A DNA stretch of 64,000 nucleotides from Bacillota bacterium (GTDB taxonomy: Bacteria > Bacillota > Clostridia > Caldicoprobacterales > DTU083): the NCBI GenBank assembly GCA_029549985.1, contig JAKPIB010000019.1, positions 1-64,000 on the forward strand, read 5' to 3'. A model generated the notes under the pieces. That model was given only the letters and a program-made list of their open reading frames with translations, had not been told where the DNA came from and ran no database searches. Positions 25,957 to 34,399 of the stretch are shown piece by piece; within the stretch, counting starts at the first letter, position 1; the number at the start of each line of letters is the position of its first letter. Both the position numbers and the translations under genes were made by a program.

Positions 25957-26619
25957 ATGAACTCCATAGATAAAAAGACACTGGCTTCTATGATAGACCA
26001 TACCCTGCTCAAGCCCACGGCCGAGAAAAAGGATGTGGTGGAGCTGTGCAGACAGGCAAAGGAAAACAGCTTTGCCTCGGTCTGTGTGAACCCCTGGTTC
26101 GTAAAGCTCGCTGCACAAGAGCTCAAAGGCACTGATGTCAAGGTCTGCACGGTGGTTGGCTTCCCCCTTGGGGCCAACGCGACCGAGACCAAGGCCTTTG
26201 AGGCCAGAAAGGCTGTCGAGGATGGGGCCGAGGAAGTGGATATGGTCATAAACATCGGCGCGCTCAAGAGCGGAGACCATGAATATGTGAAAAATGATAT
26301 CGCTGCGGTCGTGAATGCATCAGGTGACGCCCTGGTAAAGGTCATCATCGAGACCTGCTTCCTGACCGACGAGGAAAAGGTGGCCGCCTGCAAGCTGGCA
26401 AAGGAAGCCGGGGCCGGCTTTGTCAAGACCTCCACAGGCTTTGGCACCGGCGGGGCTACCGTTGAGGACGTTGCCTTGATGAGAAAAACCGTGGGAGATA
26501 CGGTCGGGGTCAAGGCCTCCGGTGGAGTCCGCAGCCTGAAAGACGCGCTGGCCGTCATCGAGGCCGGGGCAAACAGGATAGGTACCAGCTCAGGCGTAAA
26601 GATCATTGAAGAGCTGTAA
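25957..26619 (+). CDS. deoC: Deoxyribose-phosphate aldolase
   Basis: A 220-residue TIM-barrel aldolase: [11 protein letters not shown] at the start, KVIIETCFL and the Schiff-base lysine in [15 protein letters not shown], then [10 protein letters not shown]. It splits deoxyribose 5-phosphate to acetaldehyde and glyceraldehyde 3-phosphate, completing use of deoxynucleosides split by PNP. The ATG at 25957 has AAAGGA at 8 bases; an ATG at 25948 overlaps the pnp stop but is too near the site. Confidence 0.95.
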   Translation: MNSIDKKTLASMIDHTLLKPTAEKKDVVELCRQAKENSFASVCVNPWFVKLAAQELKGTDVKVCTVVGFPLGANATETKAFEARKAVEDGAEEVDMVINIGALKSGDHEYVKNDIAAVVNASGDALVKVIIETCFLTDEEKVAACKLAKEAGAGFVKTSTGFGTGGATVEDVALMRKTVGDTVGVKASGGVRSLKDALAVIEAGANRIGTSSGVKIIEEL

Positions 26620-26656
26620 TTTCATCAAGGGCAAAGTAAAAACTCAAGGAGATTGC

Positions 26657-27892
26657 ATGGATACACGAGGCAGACGTGTAGTGGTCATAGGCGGAGGCCC
26701 TGCAGGCATGATGGCAGCTTCGGTTGCCGGCAGCCGGGGCCTCGATGTCACTTTAATCGAAAAAAACAACAAGCTGGGCAAAAAGCTCTACCTGACCGGC
26801 AAGGGCAGGTGCAATGTGACCAACCTTTGCGAGGTCGAGGACCTTATTGCCAACGTGCCTGTGAATGGCAAGTTTCTATACAGCGCCTTTTATACCTTTA
26901 CCAACAGGGACCTTATTGCCCTTTTGAACTCCCTGGGGCTTGAGACCAAGGTCGAGCGGGGCAACAGGGTATTCCCTGCCTCCGACAAGTCCTCGGATGT
27001 CATAAAGACCCTGGAGCGGTATGTAAGGCAGAACAATGTGAAGGTAGTACAGGCGGAAGCGGAAGGCATAGCTGCAGAAGATGGCGCAGTCAGAGGCGTC
27101 AGGCTTAAAAACGGGGATTTTCTGCCCTGTGAAAGCGTGATCATTGCGACCGGAGGCCTGTCATACCCGTCAACGGGCTCAACGGGCGACGGCTACCGCA
27201 TGGCGCGCGACCTGGGGCACACTGTCACCCCCCTGAGGCCCTCCCTGGTCCCCCTGGAGACCCAGGAAGAGTGGCCAAGGGATGCCCAGGGCCTGTCGCT
27301 CAAAAACATCGGCATAAGGCTGGAGGACAGGCAGGGACGAATAGTCTATGAGGACTTTGGCGAGATGATCTTTACCCACTATGGGGTCTCTGGCCCGGTC
27401 ATCCTGTCGGCCAGCTCATATATAGGAAAAGCCGACCCCAATGGGTATCGGCTCTATATCGACTTAAAACCCGCCCTGGATCACGACAAGCTGGATGAAA
27501 GGATCCAAAGGGATTTTCTCAAATACTCGCGTAAGATTTTTTCAAACAGCCTGGACGACCTCCTGCCCAAAAAGCTGATACCTGTGATCGTCAGGCTTTC
27601 GAACATCCCGCCTGACAAGCCTGTAAACCAGATAAAAAAAGAGGAGCGGCAGCAGGTGGTGATGCTTTTGAAGCAGCTTGCGCTGACCATAAAATGCTAC
27701 CGCCCGATCGATGAAGCTATCATAACCTCCGGAGGTATTTCTGTCAGGGAAATAGACCCGTCCACCATGGAGTCCAAATTGGTCAAGGGCTTGTTTTTCG
27801 CTGGCGAGGTTATCGACGTGGATGCCTATACAGGCGGCTTCAACCTGCAGATAGCCTTTTCAACGGGCTATCTGGCCGGCCAAAGCTGCTGA
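26657..27892 (+). CDS. HI0933/BaiN-type FAD-dependent oxidoreductase
   Basis: A 411-residue flavoprotein. FAD-binding GGGPAGMMAA lies at the N-terminus, followed by KLGKKLYLTGKGRCNVTN, the family signature, a middle insertion domain and C-terminal GLFFAGEVIDVDAYTGG. Members include the bile-acid reductase BaiN, but most have no assigned substrate. The ATG at 26657 has AAGGAG upstream. It follows deoC by 37 bp and ends 15 bp from a convergent gene. Confidence 0.9.
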   Translation: MDTRGRRVVVIGGGPAGMMAASVAGSRGLDVTLIEKNNKLGKKLYLTGKGRCNVTNLCEVEDLIANVPVNGKFLYSAFYTFTNRDLIALLNSLGLETKVERGNRVFPASDKSSDVIKTLERYVRQNNVKVVQAEAEGIAAEDGAVRGVRLKNGDFLPCESVIIATGGLSYPSTGSTGDGYRMARDLGHTVTPLRPSLVPLETQEEWPRDAQGLSLKNIGIRLEDRQGRIVYEDFGEMIFTHYGVSGPVILSASSYIGKADPNGYRLYIDLKPALDHDKLDERIQRDFLKYSRKIFSNSLDDLLPKKLIPVIVRLSNIPPDKPVNQIKKEERQQVVMLLKQLALTIKCYRPIDEAIITSGGISVREIDPSTMESKLVKGLFFAGEVIDVDAYTGGFNLQIAFSTGYLAGQSC

Positions 27893-27907
27893 CCCTCCTG
27901 CTGTCTC

Positions 27908-29164
27908 TTATTTTTTACCCTTGCCCTTTGCCTTGCTGTTGCAGCTTTCCAGCAGCTTTTTTACCTTTTCCATGAACTTCTCAGCTTTGGCTTTTGCGTG
28001 ATCGCTATTGCCCTTCAGCCGGGCTTTTTCATTTTTATCGGCTTTCTTCAATGACTTGTGGTCATCATCGTCATCCTTGTCACGGCCTTTATCCTTTTTG
28101 CCGCCTTTGGCCTTATCCTTGCCCTTGTCTTCAGTCTTCTCCTTGGCCTTATCTTTTTTGTTTTTCAGGTCGTTGCCGCATTTATCATCCTTATCACTGT
28201 CTTCATCTTTATCATCAGCTTTGTCATTTTCGTCATTCTTGCCATCGCCTTTAGCTTTGTCCTTGCCTGCATCCTGATCACCCAGCCCGTTTGCTGTATC
28301 CTGACCGGCCTCGTCACTGCCGGCTTCACCGGGCAGGCTGGCCTGCTCGTCATCAGTGGTTCCAAGATCCTCCTCAGCCCTGTCATCCTCGAAATCCTTT
28401 TCAGACAGCCTGGCTGCCTTGAACTCCTCCTTGATCTCAGCCTTGATGGCCTTGAAGACAGCCTTTACACCCTTCAGGGCATCCCTGGGCATCAGTCCCA
28501 GGGCCTTTGCGGTCGAGCCCAGCCCCTTGTGTGTCCGGAACACTTCCAGCACCTCGTCAAAGGTTTTTTCGGTCTGCAGGGCCATGGCATAGATCGCAAG
28601 TATCTGCCTGCTGTTGAATACCCCGTCCGTGTACAGCAGGGCTGCCTTTTCTCCAACGGTCTCCGCAAGTATTTTCGCCGTTACCAGCTTCTTGAGAGAG
28701 CATATGCTGATATAGTCCTCATCCGGGATCTCGTCCTCAGTATTGGTTTCATCCCTGTCAATTGTACCGTCATCAAGGCTGTTTTCACCTTCGCCGGGTG
28801 TCTGGTCTTCACCGGCCGGCTCACCTTCATTGTTACCTTCATCTTCGCCCTTCGCCTCATCACCGCTGCCTGTCTCGTCCCCGCCTACAGCCTCGTCTCC
28901 GCCGGCTTCGACCTCTTCTTCATCCAATTCGACCACCTCGATGGTGACCGACAGGTCTTCCAGGAGGTCCTGCAAGGGGACATTCAGCTTTTCCCGGTCC
29001 TCCTCGGGTATCCGCTCCAGGACCCATTTGATGATGGCCCAGCGGTCGGTCAGGCTGCTGCCAAACTGCAAGGCGGCCTCACTTATATCCTTGCCGTCAA
29101 CTATGGCCTTTTCCAGGACCTGTACAGCCCGCTCAAGAGCCGCCTTGTAGGCCAGAAGCGCCAC
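27908..29164 (-). CDS. Highly charged low-complexity protein, third gene of the sigI operon
   Basis: A 418-residue protein starting at a GTG inside the end of the RsgI-like gene (32-bp overlap). Residues 1-80 are helical (LERAVQVLEKAIVDGKD); 80-150 are Glu/Asp/Gly-rich repeats; 155-260 form a second helical domain; 270-385 are Lys/Asp-rich (KDKAKEKTEDKGKDKAK); the tail is helical again. No signal peptide or membrane segment is visible, so location is unclear. The ribosome binding site is weak, and the frame stays open upstream of the GTG, so it may once have been, or may be read as, part of the RsgI-like protein. No family recognised. Confidence 0.6.
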   Translation of the reverse strand: MALLAYKAALERAVQVLEKAIVDGKDISEAALQFGSSLTDRWAIIKWVLERIPEEDREKLNVPLQDLLEDLSVTIEVVELDEEEVEAGGDEAVGGDETGSGDEAKGEDEGNNEGEPAGEDQTPGEGENSLDDGTIDRDETNTEDEIPDEDYISICSLKKLVTAKILAETVGEKAALLYTDGVFNSRQILAIYAMALQTEKTFDEVLEVFRTHKGLGSTAKALGLMPRDALKGVKAVFKAIKAEIKEEFKAARLSEKDFEDDRAEEDLGTTDDEQASLPGEAGSDEAGQDTANGLGDQDAGKDKAKGDGKNDENDKADDKDEDSDKDDKCGNDLKNKKDKAKEKTEDKGKDKAKGGKKDKGRDKDDDDDHKSLKKADKNEKARLKGNSDHAKAKAEKFMEKVKKLLESCNSKAKGKGKK

Positions 29165-30104
29165 AGTCCCGTATCTTTTCCTGGTGCTTTTTGCTTTTCT
29201 CGGTTTCCTTATCCTGCTTCCTGCTGCTCGTCTCGTCTTCCCTGTCCTGCTTTGCCTCTTCCCCGGCCTGCTTTTTCTCCTGTTTGTCCTTCTCCTTTAG
29301 TTCCTTGCCCTTTTCCCGGTCCCGGGCTTCGGTCTCCCTGGCGTCTTCCCCTTTGCCCTTGTCGAAGCCCTTGCCGCTGTTGTTTTCCTTTTGCTCCTTG
29401 CCGCTGCCTTTAGTATCGCCGGCCTCACCGCCGCCGGAGCTGTTATCCTTGGTTTTTCCGCTCGCTTCGGCCTTTTTCAACCTGCCCGGCGCGATCCCCT
29501 TGCTTTTCGCTTCCTCTCTGGTTTCCTTGTCCAGGACGACCGTTGCGAACTGTACCTGCTTTCCCCTTTCCCCGATGGCCTTCTGCTGCTCCCTGGCCAA
29601 CTGCTCAAGCTTGCTGTCGACATCCCCGGCCGGGGATCTGTATAGGGGGTAATAGGAAACGACGACCTCCTTTTCCTCATCCGTCCCGATATCCGTATCC
29701 CCAAGGGAAGCCAGGGTAAACTCCGAAATGACCTTTTGCACATCGGCCCCCAGATAATCGATCCGGGACAAAAGCTCCACAGCTCCGGGCTCGTAGCCCC
29801 TGGCCGACAGGACCCGGTTTTGCCTGTCAACGGCAAACTCGACATCATGGTTTGCTTCGATCGTAATGTAGGCATAGACACGGCTGTCCAGCAACAAATG
29901 CTGGCCTGCCGCCATGGCAACCAGCAGCAGGACCGCCGCTGCCAGCGCAGCCACCCGGATATAGCCCGAGCCGGCTTTGGCAGCAGGCAGCTCGACCTCC
30001 GCTCCGATGCCCTGGGCTGATGTGCCCCTTATTTTCTTGTATTGGCCGGTGGGGGTCAGGACTATGTACCAGCCCTCGCCCTTTTCGATAAGCACACCCT
30101 TCAT
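29133..30104 (-). CDS. RsgI-like anti-sigma-I factor
   Basis: A 323-residue membrane protein. Residues 1-50 (MKGVLIEKGEGWYIVLTPTG) fit the RsgI N-terminal anti-sigma domain; a transmembrane helix spans about 51-70 (VAALAAAVLLLVAMAAG); residues 75-190 are the outside domain with YAYITIEANHDVEFAVDRQN, seen in RsgI proteins; the rest is Lys/Glu-rich low complexity. It should hold the sigma-I protein at the membrane until an outside signal releases it. It overlaps sigI by 4 bp. No carbohydrate-binding module is visible at its C-terminus, unlike several C. thermocellum RsgI proteins. Confidence 0.85.
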   Translation of the reverse strand: MKGVLIEKGEGWYIVLTPTGQYKKIRGTSAQGIGAEVELPAAKAGSGYIRVAALAAAVLLLVAMAAGQHLLLDSRVYAYITIEANHDVEFAVDRQNRVLSARGYEPGAVELLSRIDYLGADVQKVISEFTLASLGDTDIGTDEEKEVVVSYYPLYRSPAGDVDSKLEQLAREQQKAIGERGKQVQFATVVLDKETREEAKSKGIAPGRLKKAEASGKTKDNSSGGGEAGDTKGSGKEQKENNSGKGFDKGKGEDARETEARDREKGKELKEKDKQEKKQAGEEAKQDREDETSSRKQDKETEKSKKHQEKIRDCGASGLQGGS

Positions 30105-30850
30105 GCTTGATCACCACTTTGCAGACAGTCTTTGATATAATCCCTCAGGTAGACCAGATCGCTGTTTATCAGAATAAAGCTGGCGAGTATATACTTGCGG
30201 TGGCGCTCCAGTGTTTTCCTGCTCAGGCCTGACCAGGCCTCCATCTCCTTCAGGGGAAGCGTTTTCTTTTTGATTATCGAGCTCCTTGCGGCAGGGTCCT
30301 CAGCCAGGCGCCTGGCCACCATCAACATCCGCTTTCGCACGTCCGCATGCCTGGGAGAGGCGGCGGCCAGTTGGCTGAAGGTCAGGGAGTATTCCTCCAG
30401 GAGCGCTTTATAGATACCTATCTCCTGGCGGAGGTTGAACTCCTCCTCCTGCCGGCAGATGATATCCTCAACCCGGCCCGGCTCAAACTCAGGATCGTCA
30501 TCCTCCCGGAGCTGGCTTACGGGTATCTCCCTTTCCCTGCGGCTCCTCCTGTAAAAATCGATCAGCTCCCTCTTGATCAAGAGGCCCGCATATGCCAGGA
30601 AGGACGCTCCCTTGTCCGGGTCATAGGTGTCAAGGGCACGGTTGAAGGCACCCAGAGCAAGAGCATACTCCTCGTCATTTTCAATGTGGATATAGCTTCC
30701 CTTGACTCTGCCGGCTACGCTTGCTATGTAATTGGTGTACCTGTCGATGAACCTGCTCCGAAGCGCATCATTCTGCCTGGCGGCTTCCAGCTCTTTCAAT
30801 AGCGCATCACCGCTGTCCTCGGAGGAAGCACGGAAGGAAAACAGTTTCAA
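30101..30850 (-). CDS. sigI: RNA polymerase sigma factor SigI
   Basis: About 249 residues from a TTG with AGGTGGTGA upstream. Sigma-70 region 2 is recognisable in RFIDRYTNYIASVAG, NDEEYALALGAFNRAL and FLAYAGLLIKRELIDFYRR, and the C-terminal HTH-like region in LSRKTLERHRKYILA. The length and the following RsgI-like gene identify it as sigma-I. In Bacillus sigma-I answers heat; in cellulolytic Clostridia sigma-I factors control polysaccharide-degrading genes. A possible sigma-I promoter precedes the gene. Confidence 0.9.
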   Translation of the reverse strand: MKLFSFRASSEDSGDALLKELEAARQNDALRSRFIDRYTNYIASVAGRVKGSYIHIENDEEYALALGAFNRALDTYDPDKGASFLAYAGLLIKRELIDFYRRSRREREIPVSQLREDDDPEFEPGRVEDIICRQEEEFNLRQEIGIYKALLEEYSLTFSQLAAASPRHADVRKRMLMVARRLAEDPAARSSIIKKKTLPLKEMEAWSGLSRKTLERHRKYILASFILINSDLVYLRDYIKDCLQSGDQA

Positions 30851-30875
30851 GGGAGTATCACCACCTGTAATATAG

Positions 30876-30905
30876 TACGGTGCATGACCATCATTTTCTG
30901 GGGGT
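30876..30905 (-). promoter_or_regulatory. Possible sigma-I-dependent autoregulatory promoter
   Basis: Minus-strand ACCCCC (30900-30905) and CGTA (30876-30879) resemble the -35 and -10 elements published for sigma-I promoters, 26 bp before the sigI start. The fit rests on short motifs and my memory of the consensus, so it is tentative. Confidence 0.4.
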
Positions 30906-31005
30906 AGTTGTAACAAATATTTAATATTTCTTAATACAATATTAACTTACCCGGCGTCAGGCATCAAATGCCAAATACAGCCAATAAAAAGAGGCGGCTT
31001 TGATG

Positions 31006-31034
31006 TTGTATTTGTTATGCTCCGGTGCTATACT
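31006..31034 (+). promoter_or_regulatory. Promoter of the 31109 gene
   Basis: TTGTAT (31006-31011), 17-bp spacer, TATACT (31029-31034), about 75 bp before the start codon. Confidence 0.55.
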
Positions 31035-31108
31035 ATGTACAGAACAAACGTTCGCATTGAAAGGAGGTGCAGGGGAGTATATAAGGCTCCTGGGCCATGA
31101 AGGTGATA

Positions 31109-31360
31109 ATGAAGCCTGTCAAGATGATCGCATGGTTCAATGAGGATGGAGTTCCAACGCCCGTGCGCTTCAACATCCGGCAAAAGGATGAGTCCGGCCT
31201 GACTATCAGGATAGACAAGATCATCCAGAAAAGAGAAGAAAAATTGGCAGGCAACCGTATGCTGGTTTTTACCTGCCAAAGTGTCATCAACAATATTGAA
31301 AAATTATACGAAATCAAGTACGAGCTGAGCTCGTGCAAATGGTACCTTTACAAGATCTAA
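31109..31360 (+). CDS. Conserved small clostridial protein of unknown function
   Basis: An 83-residue soluble, beta-rich protein starting MKPVKMIAWFNEDGVPTP and ending CKWYLYKI. I recognise this as a conserved hypothetical protein found across Clostridia; no function is known to me. The ATG at 31109 has AAGGTGA just upstream, inside the codons of an alternative start at 31097. Its stop lies 3 bp from the stop of the convergent PPi-PFK gene, with no terminator between. Confidence 0.75.
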   Translation: MKPVKMIAWFNEDGVPTPVRFNIRQKDESGLTIRIDKIIQKREEKLAGNRMLVFTCQSVINNIEKLYEIKYELSSCKWYLYKI

Positions 31361-31363
31361 GGC

Positions 31364-32584
31364 TTATTTCCTGTTGACTATCTTTTCAACCATGGGGGCT
31401 CTCAGCCTGGAGGCTGTGGGCATGTTGGATCCGAGCAGGGGCCTGCAGTAGGCCTTGAAGGCCTCGGTCACATGGTTGCCTTCCTTGTTGATGTACTCAT
31501 CGGGCATATGCTTCGTGAGCGCAGCGATTTCCTTCAAGTCGGTCAGGCGGTAGTCAACGGCATAGTCGCCGACCCTGTGTATCGTTACCGACCCGTCAAC
31601 ATTGTGCAGGAGGGCAAACTGGGCAGCCCTCTCGCCGACTTCCCTTGCCTCTATCTGGTCGACATCGGATACGCAGCCCATGAAGGACCTCTGCAGGTAG
31701 CCGAATGTATCGGAGCGGACGCGCTTGATGTTCAGCTTCTCCTTGACCAGGTCGGACAGGAGGTCGCCAAGGGCTCCCGTGCCTGACAGCTGCACGTTGC
31801 CGTGGGCATCCTTTTCCACGGTCTTGGACAGCTTGACCATGATCGGCTGGCCGGTCTCGTCCTGGATACCCTCGGATACTGCGATTACGCAGCGGCCATA
31901 TTTGTCATAGACAGCCTTGACATCGGAAAGGAACTTGTCAACATTGAATACCCTCTCGGGCAGGTAAATGAGATGGGGGCCGTCATCAGCATACCGCTGT
32001 GCCATAGCTGCTGCAGCGGTCAGGAAGCCTGCATGCCGTCCCATAACTACGCCGATGTATACGCCGGGCAGGGCGCGGTTGTCAAGGTTTATGCCCATAA
32101 AGGCCTGGGCTACGAACCTTGCGGCAGACCCATAACCGGGAGTATGGTCATTGACCATGAGGTCGTTGTCGATGGTTTTCGGAATATGGATCGCGCGGAA
32201 CTCGTATCCCACCTTGTTGGCTTCCTCGTTTACTATGCGGACGGTATCCGAGGAATCATTGCCGCCTATATAAAAGAAATATCTGACCTCGTGGGCCTGC
32301 ATGATCTTGAACATTTCCCTGCAGTAGTTCTCATCGGGCTTGTCCCTCGTTGACAAAAGCGCTGACGACGGGGTCAGTGCAACCTGCTCTAGATTGTATT
32401 CGGTCTCCTGGGACAGGTCGATGAAGTTTTCGTTGAGTATGCCGGATACGCCGTTGATGGCGCCGTATACCTTGGTGACCCAGGGGTATTTCCTTGCCTC
32501 AAGGACAGCGCCTACCAGGGACTGGTTGATAACGGCCGTCGGCCCTCCACCCTGAGCTATCAATACTTTACCTTCCAGCTTCAT
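31364..32584 (-). CDS. pfp: Phosphofructokinase, pyrophosphate-dependent type
   Basis: A 406-residue PFK-A family enzyme. Motifs: QGGGPTAVINQSLVG near the N-terminus, YIGGNDSSDT, IPKTIDNDL and MGRHAGFLTAAAA. The lysine in PKTIDND and the residue replacing the second glycine of GGDG indicate PPi rather than ATP as phosphoryl donor; the donor call is inference from these positions. It converts fructose 6-phosphate to the 1,6-bisphosphate reversibly, as in C. thermocellum glycolysis. Start ATG follows AAGGAGG. Confidence 0.9.
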   Translation of the reverse strand: MKLEGKVLIAQGGGPTAVINQSLVGAVLEARKYPWVTKVYGAINGVSGILNENFIDLSQETEYNLEQVALTPSSALLSTRDKPDENYCREMFKIMQAHEVRYFFYIGGNDSSDTVRIVNEEANKVGYEFRAIHIPKTIDNDLMVNDHTPGYGSAARFVAQAFMGINLDNRALPGVYIGVVMGRHAGFLTAAAAMAQRYADDGPHLIYLPERVFNVDKFLSDVKAVYDKYGRCVIAVSEGIQDETGQPIMVKLSKTVEKDAHGNVQLSGTGALGDLLSDLVKEKLNIKRVRSDTFGYLQRSFMGCVSDVDQIEAREVGERAAQFALLHNVDGSVTIHRVGDYAVDYRLTDLKEIAALTKHMPDEYINKEGNHVTEAFKAYCRPLLGSNMPTASRLRAPMVEKIVNRK

Positions 32585-32802
32585 AGTATCCTCCTTATGT
32601 ACACGTTTATATATTTATTAGTGCGGCAGCTGCACAGTAATTTGATTTCTCCCGTGCATGTCGCTGTTAAACGGTCCTCAAACCAACATTCATATTATTT
32701 TATTTATCTGGAAATGTCAAGCCGGATGCCTGCAACATATCCGGCACATTTTGCGTCTGTATCAATGGATAAAGCCGGTAGATCCCAGACAGGAGGTACG
32801 CT

Positions 32803-33483
32803 ATGAAAAAATTTATCATATTTTTGCTTGCTGCATTCCTGGTCACACTGCCAGGCATGGCCCTGGCAGCGGGCAGCGCTCCTCAAACCAGAGACGGATC
32901 AGGCGCTTCGCAGCCTGGGACCTTTGGCGGCGTTACCCCTGTGGATCCCCTGCCCTATCCCGGTGAAGTGGCCCCGGTCTATCCAGTCGTCCCGGCATAC
33001 CCAGGTGACGGCGGCAGCATAGATGTCGACCCGCCATCTCCTCCCACCGGCGGTGAAGTAGTCCCGCCATACCCCGGGACCGAAGGCTCCGGTGGTACAG
33101 ACCCCAGCGGAGGCTATGACGACCGCGACATAGCAGTCCCGCCGCTCCCGCCTGCCCCTCCTTCGGAACCAGGCCAGATAGACAGCGGAGCTCCGATCCC
33201 TGAAAGAACCCTCCCGCCTGATATCGAATACATAGATCCAGAGAAGCCTGCCTCTGGCGATATGCCCATAGGGAACTCGGACAATTCACAGGATGCAAGC
33301 CGCGGGGATGTAGTCACCACCCAGGATAAAAGGGCCGAAGGGCAGGAATATGCCGGACCCGCTTCCCTGGTCAGCATCAAGGATCAGGGGATGCCTGCGC
33401 TGTTTTATATCGCGGGCGTAGCCGTTATAGTTCTTACAGCTATTGCTGTTGCAGCAGTGATACTGAAGAAGAGAAAGGCCTGA
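32803..33483 (+). CDS. Pro/Gly-rich surface protein with C-terminal membrane anchor
   Basis: A 226-residue exported protein. A signal peptide (MKKFIIFLLAAFLVTLPGMALA) is followed by about 140 residues of Pro/Gly-rich low complexity with repeated PYPG and PPSPP units, a polar stretch, and a C-terminal transmembrane helix (about 199-221) ended by KKRKA. The likely topology is outside stalk with a one-pass anchor. AGGAGG precedes the ATG. No sortase motif. Function unknown; it may span the cell wall. Confidence 0.75.
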   Translation: MKKFIIFLLAAFLVTLPGMALAAGSAPQTRDGSGASQPGTFGGVTPVDPLPYPGEVAPVYPVVPAYPGDGGSIDVDPPSPPTGGEVVPPYPGTEGSGGTDPSGGYDDRDIAVPPLPPAPPSEPGQIDSGAPIPERTLPPDIEYIDPEKPASGDMPIGNSDNSQDASRGDVVTTQDKRAEGQEYAGPASLVSIKDQGMPALFYIAGVAVIVLTAIAVAAVILKKRKA

Positions 33484-33513
33484 TCCGTCTCCCGGCTAAC
33501 AACCACTTTTTTC

Positions 33514-33551
33514 GTAAGCCTGCTTCGTTACCCCGGCAGGCTTTTTTCTTT
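33514..33551 (+). terminator. Terminator after the Pro/Gly-rich protein
   Basis: AAGCCTGC (33516-33523) and GCAGGCTT (33536-33543) followed by a T run. Confidence 0.85.
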
Positions 33552-33595
33552 ATGGCCGGCAAGCAGGACACTGCCAGGGCTATAAGCTTATGATA

Positions 33596-34189
33596 TCAGG
33601 CCGGCTCCATTGCCATCCCGGCCTCATCATAGGCAACCAGGCAGGATGCCAGGGCTTTGAAGTCGGTAACACCGGGATCCAGCCACAGGTCCTCTGCTTC
33701 CGGGGTCAGGATCACGGGCATCCTGTCATGTATCTGCGCTATCAGGGGGTTGGCCGCAGTGGTCAGTATGGAAAAGGCAGTCACAAGCTTGCCCTCCTTG
33801 TCCGGAAACTCATCATATATGCCGGCCATGGAAAAGATCGAAAGCTGCTTTACATAGATCTTGTGCTTGATTTTTCGCTGTCCATCCTTCTTCCACTCAA
33901 AAAAGGCATTGGCCGGTATGATGCACCGCTTCGCCGCAAGGGGATTTCGAAACATGGGCTTGCTGGCAGCCGTCTCGCTCCTGGCGTTTATGACCGGGCT
34001 TTTGACGTAGGATGGGGTAAAGCCCCATTTCAAGGCTGCAAGCTCCCGGTTCCCCCTGTTTATCACTACCGGGACCGTCTGGGTCGGGAAGATCTCACCG
34101 CCCCAGTTCACATCGGTCCAGCCGTTCAGTATCCTGTATCGCTCGAGCAGCTCTTCAACGTCCGAGTATAGCAAATACCTGCCGCACAT
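33596..34189 (-). CDS. SRAP-domain protein (YedK/HMCES family)
   Basis: A 197-residue protein. The start is set at MCGRYLLY because the family needs Cys2 exposed after Met removal to bind abasic sites in single-stranded DNA. Other family residues are INARSET, RCIIPANAFFEWKK and the late HDRMPVIL. It forms a thiazolidine crosslink with abasic sites and shields them. The frame extends 18 codons further upstream, but that part lacks a ribosome binding site at its start. Confidence 0.92.
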   Translation of the reverse strand: MCGRYLLYSDVEELLERYRILNGWTDVNWGGEIFPTQTVPVVINRGNRELAALKWGFTPSYVKSPVINARSETAASKPMFRNPLAAKRCIIPANAFFEWKKDGQRKIKHKIYVKQLSIFSMAGIYDEFPDKEGKLVTAFSILTTAANPLIAQIHDRMPVILTPEAEDLWLDPGVTDFKALASCLVAYDEAGMAMEPA

Positions 34190-34332
34190 ATCTATAGCAC
34201 CTGCCCTTTCTGTATATTTTCCCTCTGAACCAGTATACCACATAGCAGCCGCATGACAACCGCCGGCCTGTTAAGCAGGCATGGGCGGCCTTGCGGGCCC
34301 GGCTTGCAGCTTGAGGCTCTGCACTATTATAA

Positions 34333-34370
34333 GGAAAAAGGCAGGTACCCTTTGCGGGCGCCTGCCTTAT
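34333..34370 (-). terminator. Terminator after the 34400 gene
   Basis: AAGGCAGG (34338-34345) and CCTGCCTT (34361-34368), with a T run (TTTTTCC) on the minus strand. Confidence 0.8.
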
Positions 34371-34399
34371 TAAGCTCCTGATCCATGATTTACATTGGA

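Noticed and set aside
28058-29413. Plus-strand 451-codon frame
   Set aside because: Antisense to the charged and RsgI-like genes; strand bias of their Lys/Glu/Asp codons creates long open frames of hydrophobic residues opposite.
28000-29800. Tandem DNA repeat array
   Set aside because: The periodic look comes from low-complexity Lys/Asp/Glu coding; no exact unit repeats in register.
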